Part shown: positions 9,195-18,122 of the stretch, piece by piece
How positions within the stretch are numbered: the first letter of the stretch is position 1
Layout of the letters: every line of letters starts with the position of its first letter
Assembly (NCBI RefSeq): GCF_016862175.1
Contig: NZ_BOML01000013.1
Span: forward strand, 124,001 to 188,000
From: Paractinoplanes durhamensis
GTDB taxonomy: Bacteria; Actinomycetota; Actinomycetes; Mycobacteriales; Micromonosporaceae
Length of the DNA stretch: 64,000 bases
Direction of reading: 5' to 3'
Position numbers and translations under genes: made by a program
Notes under the pieces: model-generated
Databases searched by the model: none
Told to the model about the DNA's origin: nothing
What the model saw: the letters and a program-made list of their open reading frames with translations, nothing else

Positions 9195-10747
9195 TGCCCT
9201 TCTCCCGGCGCGGCTCCTATTACGCGGTGTCGGCGCTCCCGGACGGCGTCTACCTGCGCACCGTCCGCGGCGACGCCCGGAATCGGGAACTCCTGCACCT
9301 CGGCACCGGCGTCGCCGAGGTCAACCCGGGCCGGCTCACGCTGACCAACGGCGCCGAGGTGGTCCTGGCCGGCAGCGGGCGCGCCCTGATCCGGACCGCC
9401 GGCCCGCAGACCCTCGGCATCCAGGTCCGCGACCAGTACGACGTGGTGCTCGAGGAGAGCCCGGTCGCGTGGCGGTTCGTCGACGCCGGCGCCAACCGCA
9501 ACTACCGGATCCGGGTCGTCCACGGCGCCGCCCGGCTCGACGCGACCTGGGACGGGGAACGCACCACCGGGGCCCGGCTGCTGGTCACCGGGCCGGCTTT
9601 GCTGGTTGTCGACGAGTACGGCAGCGCCGCCCCGGCCGGCCCGGTGGAGGATCTCGACGCCGTGGCCGCGGACGCCGACGCCGACTTCGCGGCCTGGCAG
9701 GCGCGGCACGGCGGTCCCCATCGGCTCGCGGCCTTCGTCACCTGGGCGGCGATGGTGCCGGCCGGCGGGATGCTGCGCCGCGAGTCGATGCTGATGTCGA
9801 AGAACCGGATGACCAACATCTGGAGCTGGGACCACTGCTTCAACGCGATGGCCCTGTGGCGCGACCCGGCCGCAGCCGCCGACCAGATCCGCACCCTGTT
9901 CGACCATCAGGACGAGCACGGTTGTCTGCCCGACTACGTCAACGACGCCGGGGTGGAACGCAACTTCGTGAAGCCGCCCGTGCACGGCTGGGCCATCGCG
10001 TGGCTGATGGACCGGAACGGCCTGCCGGACGACGCGATCGAAGCCCTCTACGAACCGCTCGGCCGCTGGACCGACTGGTGGTTCGAGCACCGGGGCGCCG
10101 TTCCGTCGTATTACCACGGCAACGACTCCGGCTGGGACAACTCCACCGTGTTCGCCGAGGGTGTGCCGGTGCAGAGTCCCGACCTGCTCGCCCTACTGAG
10201 CCTGCAGATGACCGCCCTCGCCCGCATCGCCCGCCGCCTCGACCGGCCGGACGACGCCCGGCGCTGGTCCGCACGGGCCGCGACGGCGCGGCGCACGATG
10301 TCGGACCACTTCTGGGCCGGCGGCCGCTTCGTCGCCCGGCACACCGTCTCGCAGCGGGTCATCGAGTCGGACAGCCTGCTCACCCTGATGCCGCTGGTCC
10401 TCGGCGACCTGCTGCCGAAGACGCAGTTCGACGCCACCGTGCAGCGGCTGCTCGACGGCGGCTACCTGACCGAGCACGGCCCGGCGACCGAACCCCCGGA
10501 CAGCCCTTCTTACGTCGCCGACGGCTATTGGCGCGGCCCGATCTGGGCGCCCACCACCATGCTGCTCGTCGACGGCCTGCGCCGCGGCGGCCGCCCCGAC
10601 CTGGCCGACGACATCACCCGGCGCTTCCTGGCCACCTGCGCCGCCGCCGGCATGGCCGAGAACTTCGACGCCCGCACCGGCGCCGCCCTGCGCGACCCGA
10701 GCATGACCTGGACCGCCTCGGTGTTCCTGGTGCTGGCCAGGCCATAG
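9191..10747 (+). CDS. GH63/MGH1-like glycoside hydrolase
   Basis: 518-aa enzyme with an N-terminal beta-sandwich (GSYYAVSALPDGVYLRTVRG) and an (alpha/alpha)6-barrel from about residue 190. Barrel landmarks of the GH63 and mannosylglycerate-hydrolase-like group are visible: NIWSWDHCFNAMAL (general acid Asp in WDH), YYHGNDSGWDNSTVF, YWRGPIWAPTTMLLVDGLRR, and AENFDARTG with the presumed catalytic Glu. No signal peptide, so probably cytoplasmic and acting on imported material. It closes the glycan operon and ends one base before the convergent TetR gene. The substrate could be a glucosyl- or mannosyl-terminated oligosaccharide. The exact specificity is not readable. Confidence 0.83.
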   Translation: MMPFSRRGSYYAVSALPDGVYLRTVRGDARNRELLHLGTGVAEVNPGRLTLTNGAEVVLAGSGRALIRTAGPQTLGIQVRDQYDVVLEESPVAWRFVDAGANRNYRIRVVHGAARLDATWDGERTTGARLLVTGPALLVVDEYGSAAPAGPVEDLDAVAADADADFAAWQARHGGPHRLAAFVTWAAMVPAGGMLRRESMLMSKNRMTNIWSWDHCFNAMALWRDPAAAADQIRTLFDHQDEHGCLPDYVNDAGVERNFVKPPVHGWAIAWLMDRNGLPDDAIEALYEPLGRWTDWWFEHRGAVPSYYHGNDSGWDNSTVFAEGVPVQSPDLLALLSLQMTALARIARRLDRPDDARRWSARAATARRTMSDHFWAGGRFVARHTVSQRVIESDSLLTLMPLVLGDLLPKTQFDATVQRLLDGGYLTEHGPATEPPDSPSYVADGYWRGPIWAPTTMLLVDGLRRGGRPDLADDITRRFLATCAAAGMAENFDARTGAALRDPSMTWTASVFLVLARP

Positions 10748-10748
10748 C

Positions 10749-11411
10749 TCAGGCGTGCACCAGGAGTTCGGCGGCCTCGGTGCGGGCCTTCTCGATCGTG
10801 GCCGGTGGGCAGCCGCACAACCGCAGGCACGACGCGGCGATCGCCTGCGCGTCGGCGCTGTCCGGCTCGCGGGTGCGGCGGAGCTGGATCACCACCTCGG
10901 TGACCTGGATGAGCAGCTCGCCGAGGCGCGGCGCGCTCAGGCCGGCCAGCACCTCCGGACTGGCCGCGCGGGCGCCCAACCGGCCGTACGCGTCCTGCAG
11001 CTCCTGGCGCTCGGCCCGGAACGAGTCGTACCGCTCGTGCTGCACCTCGGGGAGCAGGTAGAGCGTGCCGATGTTGTGCGGCGTCCGGCTGAGGGTCTCC
11101 ACGTCGATCAGCGCGAGCAGATAGAGCGCGGTGGCGGCCGGCGCGAGTGCTTCGACCCGGCGGACGGCGTCCAGGCTGGGCCGGACCGAGGTGGTCAGCA
11201 GCTCGATGAGCAGGTCGTCCTTGCCGGCGAAGTGGTAGTAGAGCGACGCCTGCCGGATGCCCACCCGCTCGGCGATCAGCCGGGTGGTGGTGGCCGCGAA
11301 GCCGCGCTCGGCGAACAGCGCGGCCGCCGCGTCCAGGATCTGCTCGCGCGCGGTGGTGCCCGCGGGCGCCGCTTCGGGGGCATGGCGCGGGCGCCCCGGT
11401 CGAGCCTTCAT
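10749..11411 (-). CDS. TetR-family regulator of the guanidine-type operon
   Basis: 220-aa repressor. The DNA-binding domain is clear: AREQILDAAAALFAERGFAA, then TTRLIAERVGIRQASLYYHF with the usual recognition helix. The ligand domain is less conserved. It is the last gene of the leftward operon, starting four bases after the allophanate hydrolase stop, so it would be co-transcribed and probably autoregulatory. The palindrome at 19684-19705, just ahead of the first gene of the operon, is the obvious candidate operator. The ligand could be guanidine, carboxyguanidine or allophanate, which is inference. It meets the GH63-like gene tail to tail with a one-base gap. Confidence 0.9.
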   Translation of the reverse strand: MKARPGRPRHAPEAAPAGTTAREQILDAAAALFAERGFAATTTRLIAERVGIRQASLYYHFAGKDDLLIELLTTSVRPSLDAVRRVEALAPAATALYLLALIDVETLSRTPHNIGTLYLLPEVQHERYDSFRAERQELQDAYGRLGARAASPEVLAGLSAPRLGELLIQVTEVVIQLRRTREPDSADAQAIAASCLRLCGCPPATIEKARTEAAELLVHA

Positions 11412-11415
11412 GACC

Positions 11416-13077
11416 TCAGCCTGTCACGGCGCTCCCCGCGGGTGCGGCCAGGTAGGCGCGCCACCCGCCGAGGTGGCTGATATCGGGCGCGTTCTCCAGC
11501 GCCGCCGGTTCGACCAGGAAGCCGCTGACCGAGGTGGCGTCGATCAGCGTCACCCGGCCGATCGCCATCGGTGACGGCAGGGCGCCGACGAAGGCCCCGA
11601 AGCCGTCGGCCGGGAGCCGCCACAGCTCGCCCTTGATGCTGCACCCGCCGTCGCCGACCCGGACCAGGCCCGGTTTGGGCGGGACGGTGTCGAGCACGTG
11701 CAGGGCGTAGTTCGGCGCGGTGGCGGTGGCCGCGACCAGGGTGCCGCCGGCTGCGGTGAGCTGGACGTTCAGCGGCTGGCCGGTCAGGTGGGCGCCGACC
11801 ACGAACAGGTCGATGCCCGGGTTGGCGAAGCGGCGGGCCAGGTCGGCCAGCGCGCGATCGGTGAAGGCGGCCCCGGTCAGCATCACCCCGAACGGCAGCC
11901 CGCCGGCGAACCCGGCCGGCACCGCGAGGGCGGCGTAGTCGAGCAGGTTCGCGAAGTTGGTGAAGCGGCCCATCCGGGCGTTGGCGCCGACCGGGTCGGC
12001 GGCCACCTCGGCCAGGGTCGGGTGCCATGTCGTGGTGGGGGTGAGCAGGGCGTCGCAGCCGGCCAGCGCGGCCCGGCCGGCGGCGCTCAGCGCGGCGAGG
12101 CGGGCCGTGTCGGTGGCCCAGTCGGCGGCGGTCTTCTCCTTGCCGCCGAGGACGATGCCGGCGACAACCGGGTCCAGGTCGGTGCCGATCAGGTCGGCGT
12201 GCTTCTCCAGGTGGGCGCCGACGGCGGCGTACCGCTCGGCCACGAACGCACCGTCGTAGAGCAGCGACGCCGCCTCCAGCAGGGGTGCCACGTCGACCTC
12301 GACGATCTCGGCGCCGGTTGCGGCGAACCGGCTCACGGCGGCCGCGAACGCCTCCCGCCACCCGGGCGCAAGATCCGCCAAATAAGAAGCGGCCGGAACG
12401 GCAATCCGGGGGCGGGCCGGCGCGGCCGGCGCCGTTTCACCAGAACGCGAGAGCGGATCGGCCGGGTCGACGCCCTCCATCAGCTCGGCGACGGTCCGGC
12501 CCAGGGTCAGGTCGCGGGCGAAGACGGTCACGCAGTCGAGCGAGTAGCAGGCGGGCACCACGCCGGTGACCGGGACCAGGCCCTTTGTCGGTTTCACGCC
12601 GACGATCCCGTTCAGGGCGGCCGGCACCCGGCCGGAGCCGGCCGTGTCGGTGCCGAGTGCGAAGTCGACGAGGCCGAGCGCGACCGCCACCGCCGACCCG
12701 GACGACGAGCCGCCGGAGATGCGCGCCGGGTCCCAGGCGTTGCGGACGGCGCCATAGGGGCTGCGGGTGCCGACCAGGCCGGTGGCGAACTGGTCGAGGT
12801 TGGTCTTGCCGAGCACGATCGCGCCCGCCGCGCGCAGCCGGGCCACCGCGGTGGCGTCCGCATCAGGCTGGTAGGCGTAGGAGGCGGCACCGGCGGTGGT
12901 CGGCAGCCCGTACACATCGATGTTGTCCTTGACCGCGAAAACCAGGCCGGCCAGCGGCAACGCCGGATCCACCGCGGCCGCCTCGGCGAGAACCGAGGCC
13001 CGGTCGCGGAGCGAGGTCCAGATCTCGGGGCGGTCGGCCGCCTCGATGCGGTCAAGGGCGGCGGCGACGCGGTTCAC
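11416..13077 (-). CDS. atzF: Allophanate hydrolase
   Basis: 553 aa. Allophanate hydrolase splits allophanate into two ammonia and two carbon dioxide. The amidase-signature triad is visible: Lys50 in FAVKDNID, the cis-Ser in SGGSSSGSAV (about 125), and the nucleophile Ser148 in GTDTAGSGR. After the amidase domain (to about 430) comes the C-terminal domain special to AtzF-type enzymes (NYALHVLDT, then GGCSIKGELWRLPADGFGAF). The start overlaps the stop of the carboxylase gene by four bases, as expected for a stoichiometric partner. Together with the two DUF1989 proteins it would finish conversion of guanidine nitrogen to ammonia. Confidence 0.93.
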   Translation of the reverse strand: MNRVAAALDRIEAADRPEIWTSLRDRASVLAEAAAVDPALPLAGLVFAVKDNIDVYGLPTTAGAASYAYQPDADATAVARLRAAGAIVLGKTNLDQFATGLVGTRSPYGAVRNAWDPARISGGSSSGSAVAVALGLVDFALGTDTAGSGRVPAALNGIVGVKPTKGLVPVTGVVPACYSLDCVTVFARDLTLGRTVAELMEGVDPADPLSRSGETAPAAPARPRIAVPAASYLADLAPGWREAFAAAVSRFAATGAEIVEVDVAPLLEAASLLYDGAFVAERYAAVGAHLEKHADLIGTDLDPVVAGIVLGGKEKTAADWATDTARLAALSAAGRAALAGCDALLTPTTTWHPTLAEVAADPVGANARMGRFTNFANLLDYAALAVPAGFAGGLPFGVMLTGAAFTDRALADLARRFANPGIDLFVVGAHLTGQPLNVQLTAAGGTLVAATATAPNYALHVLDTVPPKPGLVRVGDGGCSIKGELWRLPADGFGAFVGALPSPMAIGRVTLIDATSVSGFLVEPAALENAPDISHLGGWRAYLAAPAGSAVTG

Positions 13078-16000
13078 GGCCGGACCGCCGCGAGGATCTG
13101 GCCGGGCGCCACCTGCTCGCCGGCCTTCACGTACAGCTCCACCAGGGTGCCGCGTACCGGTGTGGTCACCTTCGCCTCCATCTTCATCGCCTCCAGGGAC
13201 AGCACGGGATCATCGGCGGCCAGCACGTCGCCGGGCACCGCGTTCAACTGCCAGACCGTGGCGGTGAACGGGGCGGTCACCGCGGTGGACCCGGCCGGCA
13301 GGGCCACCTCTTCGGCCGCGGCGGCCGGTTCCGGGTCGCGCCGGTCGAACTCGCCGGACGCCCGCCAGCGCTGCTTCTCCGCCTCGAACGCCGCCGACTG
13401 CCGCGCCCGGAACGCGTCGATCGACGAGGCGTTCTCGGCCAGAAAAGCGTTGTAGGAAGCCAGCGAGAACGACCCCTCGGTGGTGTCGAGAGCGAGCCGG
13501 CCGGCGTCGCTCTCGGCGCGCAGCTCGAGCAACTCGTCGGCGGTCACCGGATACCACTCGATGCGGTCGAAGAACCGCAGCGCCCAGGGCTGGTCGCGGT
13601 AGCGGAAACGGTTCCAGATCTGCACCGTACGGCCGACGAACTGGTAGCCGCCAGGGCCCTCCATGCCGTAGATGCACAGGTACGCCCCGCCGATGCCGAC
13701 CGAGTTCTCCGCCGTCCACGTGCGGGCCGGGTTGTACTTCGTGGTGACCAGGCGGTGCCGCGGGTCGAGCGGGGTGGCGACCGGCGCGCCCAGGTAGACG
13801 TCGCCGAGCCCGAGCACGAGATAGCTGGCGTCGAACACGGTGCGGTAGACGTCGTCGGGGGTGTCCAGGCCGTTGATCCGGCGGATGAACTCGATGTTCC
13901 ACGGGCACCAGGGCGCGTCGTCGCGGACGCCGGCCATGTACCGCTCGATGGCCAGCCGGGTCGCCGGGTCGTCCCAGCTCAGCGGCAGCCGCACGGTACG
14001 CGACGGGACGACCAGCTCGTGCGTGGGCGGCACCTCGGCCTCCAGCTCGCGCAGCAGGGCGGCGACGTCGCGCGCCTTGAGCACGCTCGCGTCGGTGTGC
14101 ACCTGCAACGATCGGATGCCGGGGGTGATGTCGAGGATCCCGGCCGGCCGGTGCCGTTCGAGGGTCTCCTGCAACGCGTGCACCCGCATGCGCAGGGCCA
14201 GGTCGAGCTCCATCGGGCCGTACTCGACCAGCACGTTGTCGTCGCCGTCGCGCCGGTAGGTGACCTCCACCTCACCGGAAACCCGGCCGAGGATGCCGTC
14301 GTCGCCGTCGCCGCCCCGGGTGATGACCGCCGGGGCGCTGCGCCGGTCGGCGAGAGCGGCCGCGTCGGCCTCGCGGACCGGCACGAACCGGACGGTGTCG
14401 CCCGGCCGGAGCTGGCCGAGTTTCCACAGCTCGCCGCTGGCGACCACGGCCGGGCAGACGAAGCCGCCCAGGGACGGGCCGTCGGGGCCGAGAATGATCG
14501 GGGTGTCGCCGGTGAAGTCGAGGGCGCCGACCGCGTACGGGGTGTCGTGGATGTTGGACGGGTGCAGGCCGGCCTCACCGCCGTCGGGGCGGGCCCAGGT
14601 GGGTTTCGGGCCGATCAGGCGGATGCCGGTCCGCGCCGAGTTGTGGTGCACCTGGTAGTCGGTGGCGTAGAGGGCGTCGATGTCGGCGCGGGTGAAGAAC
14701 TCCGGCGCGGCGTGCGGTCCTTCGGTGACCCCGATCTGCCAGGTGTCGGTGAGGTGCGGGCGGGGCCCGGGTAGCGACGCGCTCTTCTCACCAACACCGG
14801 GGCGCAGCACGTCGCCGGCGAGCAGCGCCCGGCCGCCGTGGCCGCCGAACCCGCCGAGCGTGAACGTGGCCGCGCTGCCCAAATAGGACGGCACGTCCAG
14901 GCCACCGCCGACCGCGACGTAGGAGCGTAGTCCGGGACCTTTGCACTCGCCGAGGGTCAGGACCCCACCCGCCGGCACGGACAGAGCGGTCCACAGCTCC
15001 ACCGGCTCGCCGTCGACGGTCAGGGGCACCGGCGCGCCGGTAACCGCCACGGTCGTCGGCGTGGAGAACCGGACCGACAGGCCACCGGCGGTGACTTCGA
15101 GGGCCGGTACGGTGGCCGGGTTGCCGACGGCGAGGTTCGCCTCGGCGAACGAGACGGCGTCGAACGGCCCGCTCGGCGGCACCCCGACGTGCCAGTAGCC
15201 GAGCCGGCCGGGCAGCTCCTGGACGGTGGTCATCGGCCCGGGGGTGAGCACGTCGATCCGTGGCCGGGGGTCTTTGCCCGATCCGAGCGTCGTGGTGGAG
15301 TGGGTGGCGGCGCGCAGGGCGGCCTCGTCGGTGAGCGAGCGCAGCAGGCCCACGTTGGTGACGATGCCGTCGATCCGGGTCGCGTCCAGCGCCGCGCCGA
15401 GCCGGTCGAGGGCCTCGTCGCGAGTGCCGCCGGTCGCGATGATCTTGGCGAGCATCGGGTCGTAGTAGGGCGACACGTCCAGGCCGGTCTCGACGTAGCT
15501 GTCCACCCGTACGCCCGCCGGGAACTCCGCCCGGGTGACCAGTCCGGACGACGGCAGCGAGTCCTTCGCCGGGTCCTCGGCGTAGACCCGCGCCTCGACC
15601 GCGAACCCGGTCGGCTGCCAGTCCCGCTCGAACACCGCCGGGTCCACCGATCCGGTGCCGGCCAGTTGCAGTTGCAGCGCGACCAGGTCGACCCCGAACA
15701 CCTCCTCGGTGACCGGGTGCTCGACCTGCAGCCGGGTGTTGACCTCCAGGAACGCGGCCTCCTGCCGGACCGGGTCGTAGACGAACTCGACCGTGCCGGC
15801 GCCCCGGTAGTCGACCGTGGCCAGCAGCGCCCGGGCGCTGTCATGCAGCCGCTCCCGGATGTGGGAAGGCAGGCCCGGGGCGGGCGCCTCCTCGATCACC
15901 TTCTGGTTGCGGCGCTGCAGCGAGCAGTCCCGGTCGCCGAGCACCGCGATCCGGCCGGCGCCGTCGCCGAAGACCTGCACCTCGACGTGCCGGGCCGGCC

Positions 16001-16604
16001 GGACGAGACGTTCGAGGAAGACCCCGGCCGAGTCGAAGTTGGCCCGGGCCAGGGCCTCGACCCGGTCGAAGGCGGCGCGCACCTCGTCGGCCGTGGCGCA
16101 GGCCTGCATGCCGATGCCGCCCCCGCCGCCGGTCGCCTTCAGCATCACCGGCAGGCCGATCGCCACCGCCGCGGCAACGGCTTCGTCGGCCGAGCCGAGC
16201 AGCCCGGTGCCGGCCAGCAGCGGAACCCCCGCCTGCTCGGCCAGGGCTCGGGCAGTGTGCTTGGCGCCGAACGCGACGATCTGCTCGGGTGTCGGCCCGG
16301 CGAACCTCAGCCCGGCCGCTTCAACCTCGCGGGCGAACTCGGCGCTCTCCGAGAGAAACCCGTAGCCGGGATGGATGATCTCGGCGCCGCTGTCCAGGGC
16401 GGCCGCCAGGATCAGGTCGCGGCGCAGGTAGGAGTCCCGGGCCGGAGCCGGACCGAGCCGGACCGCGACGTCGGCCTCGCGCACGTGCGGCGCGGCCCGG
16501 TCCGCGTCGGAGAACACCGCAACCGTGCGCAGGGACAACAAGCGCGCGGTCCGGATGATCCGCCGGGCGATCTCGCCCCGATTGGCGATCAGCACGGCAC
16601 TCAA
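13074..16604 (-). CDS. Biotin-dependent urea/guanidine carboxylase
   Basis: About 1176 aa. Domains in order: biotin carboxylase with ATP-grasp (SAVLIANRGEIARRIIRTA at the start, KATGGGGGIGM at about 160, EVNTRLQVEHPVTE at about 290); a carboxyltransferase made of KipA/KipI-like halves (about 470-1080); and a C-terminal biotinyl domain with the biotin lysine about 36 residues from the end in LEAMKME. The long upstream extension overlaps the preceding gene's end. I therefore prefer the TTG at 16604, preceded by GAAAGGCGG. The family is usually named urea carboxylase. When linked to paired DUF1989 proteins and this permease type, homologues have been shown to carboxylate guanidine. Specificity here is inferred from context. 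Confidence 0.9.
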   Translation of the reverse strand: MSAVLIANRGEIARRIIRTARLLSLRTVAVFSDADRAAPHVREADVAVRLGPAPARDSYLRRDLILAAALDSGAEIIHPGYGFLSESAEFAREVEAAGLRFAGPTPEQIVAFGAKHTARALAEQAGVPLLAGTGLLGSADEAVAAAVAIGLPVMLKATGGGGGIGMQACATADEVRAAFDRVEALARANFDSAGVFLERLVRPARHVEVQVFGDGAGRIAVLGDRDCSLQRRNQKVIEEAPAPGLPSHIRERLHDSARALLATVDYRGAGTVEFVYDPVRQEAAFLEVNTRLQVEHPVTEEVFGVDLVALQLQLAGTGSVDPAVFERDWQPTGFAVEARVYAEDPAKDSLPSSGLVTRAEFPAGVRVDSYVETGLDVSPYYDPMLAKIIATGGTRDEALDRLGAALDATRIDGIVTNVGLLRSLTDEAALRAATHSTTTLGSGKDPRPRIDVLTPGPMTTVQELPGRLGYWHVGVPPSGPFDAVSFAEANLAVGNPATVPALEVTAGGLSVRFSTPTTVAVTGAPVPLTVDGEPVELWTALSVPAGGVLTLGECKGPGLRSYVAVGGGLDVPSYLGSAATFTLGGFGGHGGRALLAGDVLRPGVGEKSASLPGPRPHLTDTWQIGVTEGPHAAPEFFTRADIDALYATDYQVHHNSARTGIRLIGPKPTWARPDGGEAGLHPSNIHDTPYAVGALDFTGDTPIILGPDGPSLGGFVCPAVVASGELWKLGQLRPGDTVRFVPVREADAAALADRRSAPAVITRGGDGDDGILGRVSGEVEVTYRRDGDDNVLVEYGPMELDLALRMRVHALQETLERHRPAGILDITPGIRSLQVHTDASVLKARDVAALLRELEAEVPPTHELVVPSRTVRLPLSWDDPATRLAIERYMAGVRDDAPWCPWNIEFIRRINGLDTPDDVYRTVFDASYLVLGLGDVYLGAPVATPLDPRHRLVTTKYNPARTWTAENSVGIGGAYLCIYGMEGPGGYQFVGRTVQIWNRFRYRDQPWALRFFDRIEWYPVTADELLELRAESDAGRLALDTTEGSFSLASYNAFLAENASSIDAFRARQSAAFEAEKQRWRASGEFDRRDPEPAAAAEEVALPAGSTAVTAPFTATVWQLNAVPGDVLAADDPVLSLEAMKMEAKVTTPVRGTLVELYVKAGEQVAPGQILAAVRP

Positions 16605-16650
16605 GGCTGAGCCGCCTTTCGTTCGCGACTGCGGGGCTCGCAAAACCGGC

Positions 16651-17289
16651 TCACTCCTCGCGCTCACGGCGTACCACGATCATCTGCAGCGGCGTCGGGT
16701 TGAAGTCGTTGCACGGGTTGTTCATCTGCGGGCAGTTCGAGACGACCACCAGCACGTCCATCTCGGCCCGCACCGCCACCCGTTTGCCCGGCCCGGACAT
16801 CCCGTCCACGATGCCGAGCGCTCCATCGGGCTCGACAGGGACATTCATGAACCAATTCAAGTTCGACACCAGGTCGCGTACGCCTAAACCGTGCTTGGCC
16901 CCCTCGGAGAGGAAGTTCTCCCGGCAGCCGTGATGGAACATCACGTGGTGGCCGTAGCGCAGGGTGTTCGATTCCTTGCCGCACGCCCCGCCGATGGTGT
17001 CCTGCCGGTCGATCTCGTTGGCGACGACCGTCATCAGCGCACGACCCTCATTACTGCGAAGCACGGTTCCGGTACGCACGTACGCGTTGCCCTGCCACGC
17101 GAGGGTGTCGGGCACGCTGTACCGCTCGTCCGGATCGTGCGCGTTGTAGATCAGGCAGTCCGCCGACTGGTTGCCGCCGACGTCGACGATGGTGAGCACC
17201 TCCCCGGCCGCGACGACACCCGACCAGGACGCGTTCGGCACCACCCGTTCGTCGCGGACAACGTCACCGGCGACAAGAGACTCCGTCAT
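16651..17289 (-). CDS. DUF1989 protein, UAAP2 type (carboxyguanidine deiminase subunit)
   Basis: 212-aa protein of the 'urea amidolyase-associated protein 2' group. Family blocks include GGNQSADCLIYNAHDPDERY, RSNEGRALMTVV, HHVMFHHGCRENFL and the near-terminal CPQMNNPCNDFNPTP with paired Cys. The two DUF1989 proteins of such operons were shown elsewhere to form carboxyguanidine deiminase (CgdAB), which converts carboxyguanidine to allophanate. I do not assign A or B. The ATG at 17289 overlaps the UAAP1 stop (ATGA), so the two subunits are translationally coupled. The carboxylase follows after 46 bases. Confidence 0.85.
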   Translation of the reverse strand: MTESLVAGDVVRDERVVPNASWSGVVAAGEVLTIVDVGGNQSADCLIYNAHDPDERYSVPDTLAWQGNAYVRTGTVLRSNEGRALMTVVANEIDRQDTIGGACGKESNTLRYGHHVMFHHGCRENFLSEGAKHGLGVRDLVSNLNWFMNVPVEPDGALGIVDGMSGPGKRVAVRAEMDVLVVVSNCPQMNNPCNDFNPTPLQMIVVRREREE

Positions 17290-18122
17290 AACCCGCGCGC
17301 CTCCGCATAGTCGATGGTGTTCAGGTAGGCGCGATGCATCTCCGGGGTCGCACCGGCCCGCGGATCGGTGGGCTCGCCGCGCCAGGCGTGCACCCGCAGC
17401 GGCCCGACCGTGTAATCCGGCCGGGGGTCGCGGGGGTGGGCGACGTTGGCCAGCAGGACCAGCAGCGGCAGCTCGGCCACCAGCGTCACGTGCGTACCCG
17501 GCCCGGCCGAGCCGAGCCAGTCCAGGGCGCCGTCGGCCGCGACCCGGACGCCCTGGAAGAAGCTGACGCTCGGCGGCAGGTCGCGCCGGGTGAGGCCGTG
17601 CTTGGCGGCGGCCTTGACGAACAGGCTGCGCCCGGCCGGCGACGGCCCCTCCGGCCGGGCGTCGCCGTACTTCTGCGCGTTCCAGGCCTCGGTGGTGGTG
17701 CCGCAGAACGCGTCGTGCCGCCCCGAGGAGTCCTCGGCCACACCGGCCAGCACCCGCCCGTCGCCGGAGAGCAGCGGCGTGCCCGCCTTCAGATAGGCCT
17801 GCCAGGGGATCTTCAGGGTGTCGGCCACGTTCAGCCGTTCCACCGGTTCGAGCGCGTTGTAGACGAGCAGGTGCGCGCACGCCTCGCCGGTCGGGTCGTC
17901 CAGGCGCAGCCGGGAGCCCCGGGCGAGCACCTTGTGCGTGTACCCGCCCGGCGCGACCGTCTCGGCCCAGGTGAGCCCGGCCGGATCGACCCCGTCGGGC
18001 ACGAACGGGCTGGTCGACGCGGGCAGGTACGGCATCCACTCGCTGCTCAGCCCGGTCTGCGCGCGGGCGTCGTCGCGCGCGTTGAGGACACTGTCGGTGC
18101 GGTGCTCGGCGCGTACGCTCAT
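17286..18122 (-). CDS. DUF1989 protein, UAAP1 type (carboxyguanidine deiminase subunit)
   Basis: 278-aa partner of the UAAP2 protein. Recognisable blocks are YTHKVLARGSRLRLDDPTGE, HLLVYNALEPVERLNVADTL, SGRHDAFCGTT and PPSVSFFQGVRV. Its ATG at 18122 overlaps the permease stop (ATGA). The reading frame is open further upstream, but that part is the shadow of the permease gene. With UAAP2 it should form the deiminase acting between the carboxylase and allophanate hydrolase. The Cys in HDAFCGTT and the paired acids and histidines suggest metal or nucleophile roles that cannot be confirmed by eye. Confidence 0.85.
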   Translation of the reverse strand: MSVRAEHRTDSVLNARDDARAQTGLSSEWMPYLPASTSPFVPDGVDPAGLTWAETVAPGGYTHKVLARGSRLRLDDPTGEACAHLLVYNALEPVERLNVADTLKIPWQAYLKAGTPLLSGDGRVLAGVAEDSSGRHDAFCGTTTEAWNAQKYGDARPEGPSPAGRSLFVKAAAKHGLTRRDLPPSVSFFQGVRVAADGALDWLGSAGPGTHVTLVAELPLLVLLANVAHPRDPRPDYTVGPLRVHAWRGEPTDPRAGATPEMHRAYLNTIDYAEARGL

